Assembly (NCBI RefSeq): GCF_016587375.1
Contig: NZ_BNJG01000003.1
Span: forward strand, 248,001 to 312,000
DNA: 64,000 nt
Source: Ktedonobacter robiniae
GTDB lineage: Bacteria > Chloroflexota > Ktedonobacteria > Ktedonobacterales > Ktedonobacteraceae
Direction of reading: 5' to 3'
In this document: in pieces, positions 44,494 to 54,392 of the stretch
Layout of the letters: the number at the start of each line of letters is the position of its first letter
Numbering within the stretch: the first letter of the stretch is position 1
The notes under the pieces: generated by a model
The model's input: the letters and a program-made list of their open reading frames with translations, nothing else
What the model was told of the DNA's origin: nothing
Databases searched by the model: none
Made by a program: the position numbers and the translations under genes

Positions 44494-45141
44494 CTACTTC
44501 TCAACATCGTATGTGACATGAAGAACGTTTTGAGAAGACGAGACCGTTTCCCTGATCTTCACCTTGATATCGGGGTTCATGTTCGCAAAGAGCGGGGTGC
44601 CTTGACCAAAAAGGACCGGCACATAGTGGATCGTGAACTCGTCAATCAACCCTGCATTGAGATATTGCTGGACCACGTTGGCTCCTCCCGCTATTCTGAT
44701 ATTTCCATTGCCAGCAACCTCTCGCGCTTGACGAAGCGCACTCTCTGTACCGTCGTTGACAAAGTAGAATGTCGTGCCACCGGGGCGCACCCACGGTTGG
44801 CGTACTTCTTTGGTCAGGACAAAGACGGGAGTATGGAAGGGAGCCTCCTCAGGCCAGGAAGGCTCGCCGCAACTGAACATAATCTTTCCCATAATGCTCA
44901 CGCTGGTACGTTGAAAGGTTTTTTCCTGCATGCTGTTCTCTCGACCTGTCTCGCCACCTTCGCCAATTTTGAGATTCTCGCGAAAGAATTCCTGCTGAAA
45001 CACATAATGCATGAGTCCCATCCATTTTTTCGACCACTGCTTGTATTCCGGGTCGTTCATATGGGCAGGATCCATCCCTTCTGGAGCGGTGAAGCCGTCC
45101 AGAGACATCACCATGTCGAAAAACACTTTGCTTGTTTGCAT
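44494..45141 (-). CDS. dihydrofolate reductase-fold protein (RibD C-terminal family)
   Basis: 215 residues. N-terminal KVFFDMVMSLDGFTAPEG is the typical start of DHFR-like/RibD C-domain proteins; FVLTKEVRQPWVRPGGTTFYFV and IRIAGGANVVQQYLNAGLIDEFTIHYVPVLFGQGTPLF are the NADPH-site (G-G-A-N) and C-terminal signatures. Such proteins are NADPH-dependent reductases of unknown natural substrate. Start ATG 45141 follows GAGGAGA. An AraC-type regulator gene is next upstream on the same strand, 137 bases away. Intact. Confidence 0.85.
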   Translation of the reverse strand: MQTSKVFFDMVMSLDGFTAPEGMDPAHMNDPEYKQWSKKWMGLMHYVFQQEFFRENLKIGEGGETGRENSMQEKTFQRTSVSIMGKIMFSCGEPSWPEEAPFHTPVFVLTKEVRQPWVRPGGTTFYFVNDGTESALRQAREVAGNGNIRIAGGANVVQQYLNAGLIDEFTIHYVPVLFGQGTPLFANMNPDIKVKIRETVSSSQNVLHVTYDVEK

Positions 45142-45278
45142 AGCTCAATTCTCCTCTGTTTTTGATTGATCATTTGTGCGCAAGTCTTCCCTCGAAAGAG
45201 GCTTGAGATGCGCAAACAATGGTCACTGGGAGGAGTATACAGCTCATCAAAAGGCTCTGTCTTGAACAAAATGGACAG

Positions 45279-45965
45279 CTAACCCAACTCCCCTTTGCTG
45301 CCGAGACGAGCAATATGAGCAGGTGTGTATCCGATGAAGTGCTTGAGCGCTCTGGTCATATGTGACTGATCGGCATAGCCCGCCTGATATGCTGCATTAA
45401 GAAGTGAAACACCCTGCTCCAGAAGCGTTGCTGTCTGCTTCGCCCGCTCGATCTGGGAAATCATCTTGAACGTTAACCCGCTTGCAAACAGGAAACGGCG
45501 CCTTACTGTGCGCAACGATATATCCTGGGGATGACCGGCTAAGACCGCCTTCACGACTGGATCTGACACCAGCAAACGCTTGCGTACCAGCCAGTCGACA
45601 AACGTCTCGGCATTGTCGTAGTCAGGAAAGTGAAAACGGGAGCCTGCAAGGCTGAAGGATGCATTCGCGGCAAAAGACAAAATGGCCTGCTCATCCAGGA
45701 GATCTCTTACGGGCGCAGCAGGCAAAAAGGTGCCAAGCGGAAACGTGATGCCGAACCAGGAGGTCCCCTCGGCCTGGGTGACAGGAATCGCCCTGGTCAA
45801 TGGTCCCACAACCGTGACGTTGACGCTTTCATGCTGTTTAAGAAAGAGCAAATGCCAATGGCTAGAAGCCGGGCAAACAGGAGCATAATCGAGGCCGGCC
45901 TGGCCACGCCAGACCGCTTCTATATACGGGGAGTCCGACCCTCTTCCCTCAAAGAAAGAACTCAT
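45279..45965 (-). CDS. AraC-family transcriptional regulator
   Basis: 228 residues: an N-terminal sensor-like domain (about 1-125) and a C-terminal double HTH: SLRTVRRRFLFASGLTFKMISQIERAKQTATLLEQGVSLLNAAYQAGYADQSHMTRALKHFIGYTPAHI, the second helix pair matching the AraC signature. GGAGGCAAAAAT precedes ATG 45965. It could control the DHFR-like gene downstream on the same strand. Ligand unknown. Intact. Confidence 0.87.
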   Translation of the reverse strand: MSSFFEGRGSDSPYIEAVWRGQAGLDYAPVCPASSHWHLLFLKQHESVNVTVVGPLTRAIPVTQAEGTSWFGITFPLGTFLPAAPVRDLLDEQAILSFAANASFSLAGSRFHFPDYDNAETFVDWLVRKRLLVSDPVVKAVLAGHPQDISLRTVRRRFLFASGLTFKMISQIERAKQTATLLEQGVSLLNAAYQAGYADQSHMTRALKHFIGYTPAHIARLGSKGELG

Positions 45966-46039
45966 ATTTTTGCCTCCAATGGACCAGACGTGAACACAAA
46001 CAGGTTACCACAGGCTGACAAAAAAACTTCTTCAATCTT

Positions 46040-46815
46040 GCTCAAATCCGGGCGTCCGGGGGACGGCATGCTCTGTGGACAGAATGGTGAAGAAGATTCT
46101 CAAAAGAACCAGAAGCAGGCGGGAGCGATTGAGCCAGGAATGGGTGCGTTCCACGGTCCACCGTCAAGCGCGAAAGCCAGGAATGTGAGCCTTATCTTGC
46201 TTCTCTCTTGACCTCGCCCACGAATCTGAGGCACGTACTGAGAAGCTTTGGCCTGCTAATAACTGTCGGGATAGTCGTAGCCAGCATCCAGACACAAATG
46301 CTCTGGATGTTCGGGAGAAAGGTCCGGTCGGGTCACGACGATTCCCTCCAAGGTCGCAACTAACAACTTCATGTCATGGCGATTGGCTCAGGCAATGACT
46401 ACTGTCAGAGGAATTCCCGCTCCATCGGTCAAAAGACTGCGTTTGACCCCTAGTTTGCCGCGATCCGTAGGATTTTTGCCGGTCGCGGTACCCCCAAAGG
46501 AGCTTTCGTCATCGCTCCATCAACCGCTTGCCAGTGCCATTGGATGCCGATCAACTCATCATATTCACTGAGTCCTGCTTGCCAAAGCGCCTTGAAGAAA
46601 TCAGCCCGCCCCCATTCTTGAAAGCGATCATGAACGGTGGAAGAAGCCCCTAACTCCCGTGGCAAGGCGTTCTACTGGATGCCCGTCCGCAGGACATAGA
46701 TGATGGCCTCAAACGCTTATCGATTGGGCATCCGGGGGCGTCCTCCACGCGCATGTGAGGGAGCAACAGGGATCAACGTCTCGACTTGCTCCCAGAATTG
46801 ATCGTTGACTTTCCA
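46040..46815 (-). pseudogene. IS5-family transposase remnant (second subfamily)
   Basis: Minus strand in several frames: WEQVETLIPVAPSHARGGRPRMP, a lost segment, LPRELGASSTVHDRFQEWGRADFFKALW, DGAMTKAPLG (catalytic Asp), TDRGKLGVKRSLLTDGAGIPLTVVIA then a TGA, ANRHDMKLLVATLEGIVVTRP, LCLDAGYDYPDSY, and the C-terminal WTVERTHSWLNRSRLLLV. All parts of an IS5-group transposase are recognisable but at least three frame disruptions and one stop kill it. Confidence 0.78.
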
Positions 46816-46824
46816 GGGAAGGTT

Positions 46825-46863
46825 CGTTGCATATGCGCCCCTCAAAGGGGCGCATATGCAACG
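46825..46863 (-). terminator. 18-bp perfect hairpin after the SDR gene
   Basis: CGTTGCATATGCGCCCCT (46825-46842) pairs with 46846-46863 around CAA, 20 bases beyond the SDR stop codon. Strong stem, no T-tract. Confidence 0.55.
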
Positions 46864-46882
46864 ACTCTTAGATAAGAAGCCC

Positions 46883-47644
46883 CTATTGAATGATGAAGCC
46901 GCCGTCCAGAACAATATCATGACCCACGACGAAGGAGGCTTCCGACGAGCTGAGCCAGAGGACGGCATGAGCCACCTCTTCAGGAAGGCCAATGCGACCA
47001 ATGGGCAACGTGCCTGCAACACGTCGATCTCGCTCCTCATCTGTCTCTGCTGCACGTTTGGATAAGGGGGTGCGAATTGGACCGGGGCTGACCGCATTAA
47101 TCCGAATGCCAGATTGGATATATTCTAAAGCTGCTACTTGTGTTAAAGCGAGGACACCCGCTTTTGCAGCAGCGTAGGGAGCCATCATCGGCCTTGCGAC
47201 ATGTCCTCCGAGATTTGAAGACATATTGACAATGGTTCCACTCCCCTGGGTGAGCATCTGTTGAAGCTCGTATTTCATACTCAGCCAAGTTCCTTTGAGG
47301 TTACTTGCCATCGTCTCATCCCAGAGAGCCTCCTTGATCTCAGTGACGGCTCCTGTTCCTACAGAGCCAGCGTTGTTAAAGGCAATATCCAATCGGTCGT
47401 AGCGAGCCACAATCTGTTCAAGTAATCGAGCCATATCAGCTTCAACCGTGACATCAGCCTGAATGAAACAGGCATCGCCTTGCTCTGCTTTGAGCAGGGC
47501 AGCGGTCTTCTCCCCAGCTTGCCTTTGGCGACTAGTAATCACGACCTTAGCACCTTCACGGGCAAATGCCATTGCGGTCGCCTGTCCAATGCCCGTACTT
47601 CCTCCCGTGACGAGCACAATGTTGTCAGCAAATCTCTTCATCAT
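46883..47644 (-). CDS. short-chain dehydrogenase/reductase (classical SDR)
   Basis: 253 residues. Cofactor motif VTGGSTGIGQATAMA, adenine-pocket Asp in CFIQADVTVEA, structural NNAGSVG, catalytic Ser in VNMSSNLGGH and Tyr/Lys in APYAAAKAGVLALT, and the C-terminal ASFVVGHDIVLDGG. ITSRQR after strand 2 suggests NADP(H). A complete, probably tetrameric cytoplasmic oxidoreductase of unknown substrate. It is divergent from an ArsR gene, with a palindrome between them, so it is probably ArsR-controlled. Confidence 0.9.
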   Translation of the reverse strand: MMKRFADNIVLVTGGSTGIGQATAMAFAREGAKVVITSRQRQAGEKTAALLKAEQGDACFIQADVTVEADMARLLEQIVARYDRLDIAFNNAGSVGTGAVTEIKEALWDETMASNLKGTWLSMKYELQQMLTQGSGTIVNMSSNLGGHVARPMMAPYAAAKAGVLALTQVAALEYIQSGIRINAVSPGPIRTPLSKRAAETDEERDRRVAGTLPIGRIGLPEEVAHAVLWLSSSEASFVVGHDIVLDGGFIIQ

Positions 47645-47751
47645 TCAGTTCTTTCTTGTTCGCTCTGATTCTCAAAGAATCATCATTACCTGGAAACATC
47701 CCTTTTTCTTCTCTCGTTTCTGACCATGCTGTATCGCTTACTGTATCGAGG

Positions 47752-47785
47752 TCTATACATTCCAATTAAATTTGGAATGTATAGA
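47752..47785. promoter_or_regulatory. palindromic operator between SDR and ArsR genes
   Basis: TCTATACATTCCAA and TTGGAATGTATAGA (14-base arms, 6-base centre) lie in the 195-base divergent promoter region, a typical ArsR dimer site. Confidence 0.65.
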
Positions 47786-47839
47786 TAATACGCCAACAAA
47801 TTCTGGAGTGTCAAGAGAATCTGTGCTATACTACCAAAC

Positions 47840-48208
47840 ATGGAAGAGGAAAAGAGGCCATCTCTGGCAAAAATCGCTGGGGCTCTGAGCGATCCGATTC
47901 GTTTACAGATTCTGGACATTCTTGCGAAAGGACGTGACGCTTCTTGTGTCTCGTCTCCGCATCCTTCTCTTCCTCAAGCAGTCTGTCCCTATCTCGATCT
48001 ACTACCAAAGTTAGGAAATATTTCCACCTCGAAGCTGTCGTATCATCTCAAAGAACTTCGGCAGGCTGGACTTCTTGAGGAGTACCGTCTGGGAAAGCAG
48101 GTGTTTTATCTGGTCAATCACAAGACGCTGGAGCATTTGCTAGAAACAATCAAAGCGCGCTATCTTTCTCCATCGGTTCCTTTCCTTCATGATTCAACCG
48201 AGAAATAG
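47840..48208 (+). CDS. ArsR-family winged-helix regulator
   Basis: 122 residues: IAGALSDPIRLQILDILAKG, then a Cys-containing insertion (CVSSPHPSLPQAVCPYLDLL), ISTSKLSYHLKELRQAGLLEEYRLGKQVFYLVN, the recognition helix and wing. Two Cys in the insertion could bind metal or sense redox state, but no classical ELCVC motif exists. It probably represses the divergent SDR gene through the palindrome at 47752-47785. Intact. Confidence 0.85.
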   Translation: MEEEKRPSLAKIAGALSDPIRLQILDILAKGRDASCVSSPHPSLPQAVCPYLDLLPKLGNISTSKLSYHLKELRQAGLLEEYRLGKQVFYLVNHKTLEHLLETIKARYLSPSVPFLHDSTEK

Positions 48209-48283
48209 CCACCCTGATTCTGTGTATAATGACCCTAGAAATTCAGACAAAATTTGGTCGGCTTGGAAGAGAATCACAGACAC

Positions 48284-49064
48284 ATGCAAAAACAGAAACG
48301 GAAGCAGTATACAGCAGAATTCAAGGCACAGATCGTCAAAGAGATCTTGAAGGAGGAAAGGACCGTCAGCCAGTTATCGGCAGAGTACGGGATTCATTCC
48401 AGTCAACTCTATAAGTGGAGAGATCAAGCCCTAGCAGGTTTGCCAGGTTTATTTGACGATCAATCAGAAAAAGCGCTGGCCGAAAAAGAGGCAGAGTGGC
48501 AGAAAGAGCGTGAAGCTCTCTACGCGGAAATCGGACGCTTAACCACGTTTTTTCCGTGGTTGGAAAAAAAATCTCGAACACTCTTTCAGTAGAGGCGAGC
48601 GACGGCAGCTGCTGGATTGGGAGTACAAGGAGCTGCCGATCACGGCTCAAGCCAGGCTGTTGCACTTGAATCGCAGTAGCTTGTATTATCAGCCCCAGCC
48701 CCCATCGGCTGAAGAAGTCGCGCTCAAACATCGGATTGACGAGATTTTTACCCAGTGTCCGTTCTACGGGTACCGCAAGATTGCTGAGCAGTTGCATCGG
48801 GAAGGGCGAGCCGTGAATAAGAAAACCGTCGCTCGGTATATGCAGGAGATGGGGCTCGCAGCCATTTTTCCCGGTCCCAATCTCTCCAAGCGAGCGCATC
48901 AAGCCGGGATTTTTCCCTATTTGCTGAAGAATATCAAGGCAGAAACATCAGATCATATTTGGGGCATCGATATCACCTATATTCGTTTACATGGGGGATG
49001 GATGTATTTGGTAGCGGTTCTGGATTGGTATTCCCGATATATTGTGAGTTGGGAGTTGAGGTAA
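48284..49064 (+). pseudogene. IS3-family OrfA and truncated OrfB
   Basis: OrfA from ATG 48284 (MQKQKRKQYTAEFKAQIVKE, HTH LSAEYGIHSSQLYKWRDQAL) ends at 48592. OrfB is read from about 48570 in another frame: RGERRQLLDWEYKELPITAQ, the HTH_21 region IDEIFTQCPFYGYRKIAEQL, and the start of the DDE core WGIDITYIRLHGGWMYLVAVLDWYSRYIVSWEL. It stops at 49062-49064, so the second Asp and Glu are lost; the IS66 element begins 22 bases later. An A8 run at the junction recalls the IS3 slippery site, but OrfB lies in +1 rather than -1 phase. Confidence 0.8.
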
Positions 49065-49086
49065 GCTGAGGATACGTGTAAAACCC

Positions 49087-50702
49087 GTAACTGTTCAGAA
49101 GGGGAATCAAAGGGTTGGGAAAACCGGATGACCAGTAAGGGCCTCTTCCAAGGCAGCAAACACCGGCAGCCCTTGCTTGCGCAGGGTCGAGAGGTAGCTA
49201 CGCAGGCGACAAAAGCGTGCGATCCCTTCGGGAGTGCGGAAGCAGCCCGAGATCTTTTGTTGCACCTTGATCATGCGCAGGTCGCGCTCAGCCTGGTTGT
49301 TATCAAAGGGCACCGCGAAATCAAGCAGGAAGCGCAGGGCATCCCACTTTGCGCTGGGCAAATCGGTCCAGCAGATTGCGCGCCGGGCTTTGTCTGGGCT
49401 TGCCTGGCATCCGCTTGTAGTGGTCCGACTTCTTTGGCTTCGCCAGCAGCGGATTGACGTGGTACCCAGCTTGAACCAGGTGGTCGTAGCGAGCGAGCAA
49501 AGCAGCAAGCACCGCTGTCTCCAACTCAGGCTGGCCTCGGACGCGGGCCTGTTCGACGGTCTCTTTCATGTCCAACAGCAGCTTTTTCATCTCCCGCGCC
49601 CAGTCTTGCTTGAGTTCCTCCTCGATGAAGGTCACGCAAGTGATGCACGTTGCACAATGCCTCGGTGAACTGGTAGCCATGATAACTGGGGAGGGCGTCG
49701 TGCACTGAGATGCCTTTGAACAGCGGTGCGATCCCAATCGCGTCCATGCCCTCGCGCCCTCGACTGGGGTGCGCCCCATAGTGGGTCAGGTGTTCGGTCG
49801 AGCACACATGCACCCACCAGCCGCTTGTGCCGCAACGCATCCCGGTTTCATCCTGATGAAGGACTCGAGCCTGGAGCAGCGCCGCTTTGAGCTTCGTTTC
49901 CCAATCGGCCAGATGTTGGTGGCAACCCTGAACAGAACGAGCAATGCTCGCGGGAGAGAGCTGGACGCCGAAGAGATCCTGGAGCAGTTGGCTGGCGCGT
50001 GCGTAGGGAACGGCCTGACCAGCGACCAGATACGTTGCCACGCTCTGAATGCTTGTCCCATACTGCGCTGGTGCCAGTACGTCTGCAGGAAAGGAGGCGC
50101 GGGTCAGATAAAAACAGGCGGGACACTGTTTCTCCTCGACCTGATGCTCCCTGACCCAGAGCCGTTTGACCGGCAAGTCGATCACCTGCCGGCGTTCGGC
50201 GATCCTCGCCGGACACGTTCCGAGGTCTTGGTGACACTGGGCACAGCACTTGACCCGATGGATCAGGAACTCATCCGGAGCCTCGACCTGACGCAAGGCG
50301 TGCCCCTCGTGCCCTGGCTGACCTCCGGGCTTTTTGCCGCTCTTCTTGCGCAGCGATTTGGGCGCGCGGGCAAAGCGATCAGAGGAGGGAGGCAGACTGC
50401 TGTTGTGGCTGTCTTTGGCCTGCCGCTGTTCAAGCGTGTTAGCTCGCTCCCGCAGGCCCACGATCACTTCGTCGAGGCTGGCGACCAGCCTCTGATATGC
50501 TTCCAGGTTGCTGATCGCCAAGCGCAAGCCAGCACGCAGATCGTCATTCGCCTGCCGAGAGCGGCGCAGGTCATCTTCCAGGTGCCGGACCTGCTCCTGC
50601 AAACGCTGGTTCGCTGCCCGAAGGTCATCGAGTTCTTCATCTCTGTTCATGCCTTTACCTTAACTGCCAGTCCGCAATGACATAGCCCTTCTGAACAGTT
50701 AC
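49087..50702. mobile_element. IS66-family insertion sequence (1616 bp, single-gene type)
   Basis: Terminal inverted repeats GTAACTGTTCAGAAGGG at 49087-49103 and exactly inverted at 50686-50702. It holds only a TnpC-like gene on the minus strand and no TnpA/TnpB, like the ISBst12 subgroup. No 8-bp target duplication is visible. It follows the truncated IS3 OrfB. Confidence 0.85.
49107..50650 (-). pseudogene. IS66 transposase (TnpC-like), two frameshifts
   Basis: From ATG 50650: a coiled coil (LRAANQRLQEQVRHLEDDLRR, a leucine-zipper-like region), KDSHNSSLPPSSDRF, a zinc finger (CCAQCHQDLG, CPAC), and the DDE core with VLHQDETGMRC and GISVHDALPSYHGYQFTEALCNVHHLRDL. Near 49640 the frame shifts to EELKQDWAREMKKLLLDMKE, and near 49400 again to LDFAVPFDNNQAERDLRMIKVQQKISGCFRT with the catalytic Glu and C-terminus. 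All domains exist but the two shifts make it inactive. Confidence 0.88.
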
Positions 50703-50830
50703 AAGACGTGTGAAGCGAGTCTGACGGGCGTGCATGCCACATGAAATGTTTAAACCTCTTTGTGATTTGCCAAAATTTTTAGCCGTCTCGGACAACAATA
50801 TGGGTCAATTTCATAAGTGGTCCAGACTGA

Positions 50831-51808
50831 GATAGTGTTTTAAAACGGTCGCGATGGGAAAGCTGGCACGAGCGTGGTGAGCATACGGTAGCTGGCAGAG
50901 AGCTTGATAAAGGCCTCACTGCTCTGTGGGAGCCCCTCGTGATCGCGGCAAAGCCTCCTCCAGCGCACGATCCAGGAGAAACTGCGCTCAATGATCCATC
51001 GCTTGGGCTGAGGCCGCAAGCCTGTGGGAAACAATGCGTCCCAGTCCACCTCCTCCCCTTCGGGCACGAGCAGGCCTCGTTTGGGGAGCGTGACTGCATG
51101 GATGGTCTCAATCGTCCAGCCCAGCGTTTCTTTCACCCAGGTCAGAAAGGTTCCGCCGTAATGACTATCGCCCCAAATGAGCTGCAGACGGGGAAGCGCA
51201 TTCTTGAGTGGCTCGAGCAGGGCAGTGCCGCCCTGGTGATCAGAGGCCTGGGCTCCTGTCACCTTCACAGCCAACAGATTGCCCTGCGTATCGACGAATG
51301 CATGACGCTTGCGGCCCCACGTTTTTTTTCCCGACGGCGTAGCCCTTTTCAGGACCCCGAACCGCACTCGTTTTGATGGATTGACTGTCGATGATCGTCG
51401 CACTTGGCTCTTCCTCTCGGCCTTGCCTGGTGCGCATCCGCATGCGTAGGGTTTGCAGAATACGATCCCAAACGCCTTCGCGCTCCCAGCGGTGAAAATT
51501 GTAATAGACGCTTTGCCACGCGGGAAATTCATGGGGCAGCATGCGCCAGGGACATCCACTGCGCAAAACGTACAAAATTGCATTGACGACCTCGCGCCGC
51601 GAGACAAACGGCTTGCGGCCCTGCAGGGATGGTTGAGGGATCAGGGGTTCCAACAGTTCCCACTGCTCATCCGTCAGATCGGAGGGATAGGCTTTCCTCC
51701 CCAGTGTCACCTTCATACGCCTTCTGCACTTTCTTTCTGCTTCTTCGACTCGTTACATCAACCCCTTTCTTCTTCCTCTCGGCGAGATGACCACTTTCAA
51801 ACACTATC
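50831..51808. mobile_element. IS5-family insertion sequence, copy 2 (978 bp, inverted)
   Basis: Same length and ends as copy 1 (GATAGTG at 50831, CACTATC at 51808), flanked by TGA on both sides. Transposase genes are on the minus strand. Only a few residue differences from copy 1 (for example GYAVGKKN for GYDVGKKN), indicating recent transposition. The preceding 50703-50830 shows nothing. Confidence 0.88.
50840..51716 (-). CDS. IS5-family (IS427-group) transposase, copy 2
   Basis: Frame one (51716 to 51240) and frame two (51607 to 50840) overlap exactly as in copy 1. The slip site reads GGGAAAAAAAA on the coding strand: one A of copy 1 is G here, so the homopolymer is eight long while the total length and frame relation are conserved. 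Catalytic residues IIDSQSIKTS, GDSHYGG and RWIIERSFSW are all present. Likely functional if frameshifting occurs. Confidence 0.85.
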
Positions 51809-51905
51809 TGAGAAACTGTTTTGGAATGCGAGGCGGTAATGCTACATGGCCAAAATAGCAAGATCGGAGAAGTTTTTGCGCAGATTTGACGGTAGAAGGG
51901 GTCAG
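51809..51905. repeat. about 95-bp repeat flanking IS5 copy 2
   Basis: Similar to 29645-29745 (ACTGTTTTGGAATGCG, GGAGAAGTTTTTGCGC, TTTGACGGTAGAA). It lies on the same side in window orientation although the two IS copies are inverted relative to each other. Confidence 0.6.
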
Positions 51906-52596
51906 CGTATCAAAACCTGAATTAACTCGATTCCCTTTCGAGAGAGACAACGACGTACACAACGAAGGATTTTTGAGCTTCTCTCCTTAGAGGAAGAACG
52001 GTTATCTTGATGCATATGATTTAGTAAAGCACGCATACTGAGAAGAAGAGGGGAGCGCACCAGCGCAACAACGGTTCACCAAAGATTCTCCGACAAGATC
52101 TCAGGCAAAATGTGACCATTTTTCACTCGAAGCAGTGCGAATCGTCTTCTCCGATGAAAAGCTCCTTGTCGGAGAATGGCTATTCTCCGCCGAGCATTCA
52201 GCGATGAGTTGACTGGAAGCCTTGCACCTGAACATGAACGACGTCCATGACTCTCAGTGTCTTTATGGGTGAAAAAGGAAAGGAAAAGAGCGTTCTCACA
52301 GGGTTTCCCGCCACTGCAATGTTTGCGCATCTCGACCAGGAATACGCGTGAATATCCCTTGTGGATGAGGGGACAACGCTTGCTGATCTGCTCGGCCTAC
52401 AGCGGTCTTCACAAAAATTGAGCCAGCGATCACCAGGCTCCTGAAACCTTTCTGATGAGCAAGGCAGTTTGTGAGTCACGTTGATAATCGGTAGAAGTGG
52501 AAGCCTTGCCAGAACCATCCTTGACGAAGAGCGACGCAGAGTTTCAGCAGAAAAACATGTCTCACGGGGAAAACGAACTCCTACGATACTCGGCCC
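51906..52596. other. 690-bp region without recognisable gene
   Basis: No convincing coding region. TTCTCCGACAAG (52085-52096) is inverted at 52164-52176 (CTTGTCGGAGAA), a possible small element or structured RNA. Short open frames on the minus strand (52076-52518) have no family features or ribosome sites. Confidence 0.3.
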
Positions 52597-53274
52597 CTAT
52601 GAAATGAGTACTACAGATGATGGAGGGAAGGTTCGTCGAGCGTCTTGATGAAAGACCACCACAGGTTCAAACCCAACGGCAAGCACCACGTCGTCTTGCA
52701 CATATAACCCTGTTTTTTCGTCCAATGCAATGATCGGATGTTGCAAGCGCTCAGCAAAACTGCGGATCTGCTGATCATCTGTCGGTTGATAATGGCACCA
52801 GACGGAAGCGCCCTGAAGCAAATCCAGTCCAGTCGCGTCTTCCAGTCCAACGTCGTTCCGATCAAGCAATGATGCGGTGGAAATGTCTCTGCCGCAAATA
52901 ATGGCCCCGGCACTGCCTCCATAAACGATGCCTCCAGAATGGAGGAAGTGCCGTATGACCTGATCAAATCTCGCTTCTTTGAGATCACGCAGGAGTTTAA
53001 ATGTATTGCCTCCACCGATATACAGTGCTGCAAAGGGGTTCAGATCATCTACTGTCTTTGCCGAGACATCACTCCACATCGTGATGTGATCGAGACCTAA
53101 AGGGGTAAAGACCGATCCAATCCACTCGTAGCCAGAGGCATAGGGCCTTTGCTGAGGGTCCAGAGCCAGTGGTAAATAGACCATCGGCCCCTTGGCTGTG
53201 AGTTGAACGAGTAACTGATCAAGCAAGAGAGAGTCTTCCGCACTCCCCCCACCTGAGAGAAGCAAGCGAGGCAT
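52597..53274 (-). CDS. peptidase E-like protein (S51 family)
   Basis: 225 residues. LLLSGGGSAEDSLLLDQ opens the fold; AALYIGGGNTFKLLRDLKEA is the substrate loop and IVYGGSAGAIICG the nucleophile elbow with Ser. DEKTGLYVQDD follows at the C-terminus, as in dipeptidase E. It is expected to release N-terminal Asp from short peptides or have a related amidohydrolase role in the cytoplasm. GGAGGAAAAAC precedes ATG 53274. Intact, with IS630 lying directly upstream. Confidence 0.82.
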   Translation of the reverse strand: MPRLLLSGGGSAEDSLLLDQLLVQLTAKGPMVYLPLALDPQQRPYASGYEWIGSVFTPLGLDHITMWSDVSAKTVDDLNPFAALYIGGGNTFKLLRDLKEARFDQVIRHFLHSGGIVYGGSAGAIICGRDISTASLLDRNDVGLEDATGLDLLQGASVWCHYQPTDDQQIRSFAERLQHPIIALDEKTGLYVQDDVVLAVGFEPVVVFHQDARRTFPPSSVVLIS

Positions 53275-53312
53275 GTTTTTCCTCCATCGTTTTTGGTCCG
53301 AGACGATCGGCC

Positions 53313-54311
53313 TTACTGCTCACCACCCAACAGGAAAGCTTCTCTCTGAGAGGTCTCTTCCGCTTGGAAAGACGAAAGGGAGGTTGAGCGGTAACCACAA
53401 TGAGTAAACCATCCAAGGGCATCGTGAGCGGTAACAGTGAGGAGCGCTTGTCCTATAGCTTCTTGTAACGTCTCTGGAGTGCGCGCCCCCACACGGCGTA
53501 AAAAAGCTTTCAGTTTCGAGAATGCCTCCTCAATCGGCGACAAATCGGGAGAATAGGCTGGCAGAAACAAGAGTTGGCATCCCCGTGCTTCGATGGCTTG
53601 CCGCACCTTTTCGCTGGTATGTGTGTTCAAATTGTCCAAGATAACCATTTGTCCTGCTTGTAAACTTGGTGCCAGCATCTGCTCAATATAGAGTTCAAAA
53701 ACGGCAGTATCTGCAGAGCCTTCAAGAAGGAACGCCTCTCCCATTCCCAGAAGCGAGAGCGAAGCCAGAAGCGTGTTATTGGCTCGTCTATTACGTGGAA
53801 CTGCACCATACACTCGTTTCCCTTTCGGCGATCGAGCATATAAGCGGGTTAAGGCAATGTTGGAGCCGCATTCGTCTACAAAGACCAGCTTGCCCGCATC
53901 AAGTGTCTGAGCTTGTGCTCGCCAGACCGCGCGATCTGCTTCCTTCTGCTCACTTGCTCGTAACGTCTTTTTCTTTCGGGTCCAGTTCAAACGTTGGATC
54001 GCTCGGCTCATCGAGGCTGTGCTTACCCGAATACCCTGTGTAGTTTCCCAGATCTGACAATGCTCTTTAAGTGTTACGTCTGGATGGGCATCGAGCTGCG
54101 GTTGGAGTCCAGCAAGCAGAGCAGTACCTTTCTTAGTAGGGCGCCCTGGAATGGCTTGGGGTTTGACATCGCCGGTCTCGCGTCTCAGTTTAAGATAACG
54201 TTTGAGTGTCGCTAATGAGAGAGCAAATATCGTCACGATTTCCGCTCGTGGTCGTCCTTGATCCACTGCGCGAAGCACGCGCTGTCTCAGATCATATGAG
54301 TAAGCTTTCAT
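53313..54311 (-). CDS. IS630-family transposase, complete
   Basis: 332 residues. N-terminal paired HTH (SYDLRQRVLRAVDQGRPRAEIVTIFALSLATLKRYL), second HTH (TLKEHCQIWETTQGIRVSTASMSRAIQRLNW), then the DDE core: KLVFVDECGSNIAL (Asp), MVILDNLNTHTSEKV (Asp) and LSPIEEAFSKLKAFLRR (Glu). Size and motifs are those of an active IS630/Tc1-mariner enzyme. Element ends could not be fixed; GGCCTT occurs near both sides (about 53310 and 54345). It is the full-length relative of the fragment at 4909-5228. Confidence 0.88.
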   Translation of the reverse strand: MKAYSYDLRQRVLRAVDQGRPRAEIVTIFALSLATLKRYLKLRRETGDVKPQAIPGRPTKKGTALLAGLQPQLDAHPDVTLKEHCQIWETTQGIRVSTASMSRAIQRLNWTRKKKTLRASEQKEADRAVWRAQAQTLDAGKLVFVDECGSNIALTRLYARSPKGKRVYGAVPRNRRANNTLLASLSLLGMGEAFLLEGSADTAVFELYIEQMLAPSLQAGQMVILDNLNTHTSEKVRQAIEARGCQLLFLPAYSPDLSPIEEAFSKLKAFLRRVGARTPETLQEAIGQALLTVTAHDALGWFTHCGYRSTSLSSFQAEETSQREAFLLGGEQ

Positions 54312-54392
54312 GTTTTTATTATGGCATAAAAGCTCAATCTTTGTGAAGGCCGCTGTAGCAAGAGAATCTCAGGTATGCTCGCCGATTGCTGC

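Noticed and set aside
48555..48595. Programmed -1 frameshift in the IS3 element
   Set aside because: OrfB is in +1 phase to OrfA, and OrfB is truncated anyway, so the element is treated as a remnant.
52076..52518. Minus-strand coding region in the 52-kb gap
   Set aside because: The open frames overlap each other, have skewed composition and show no domain or start signal.
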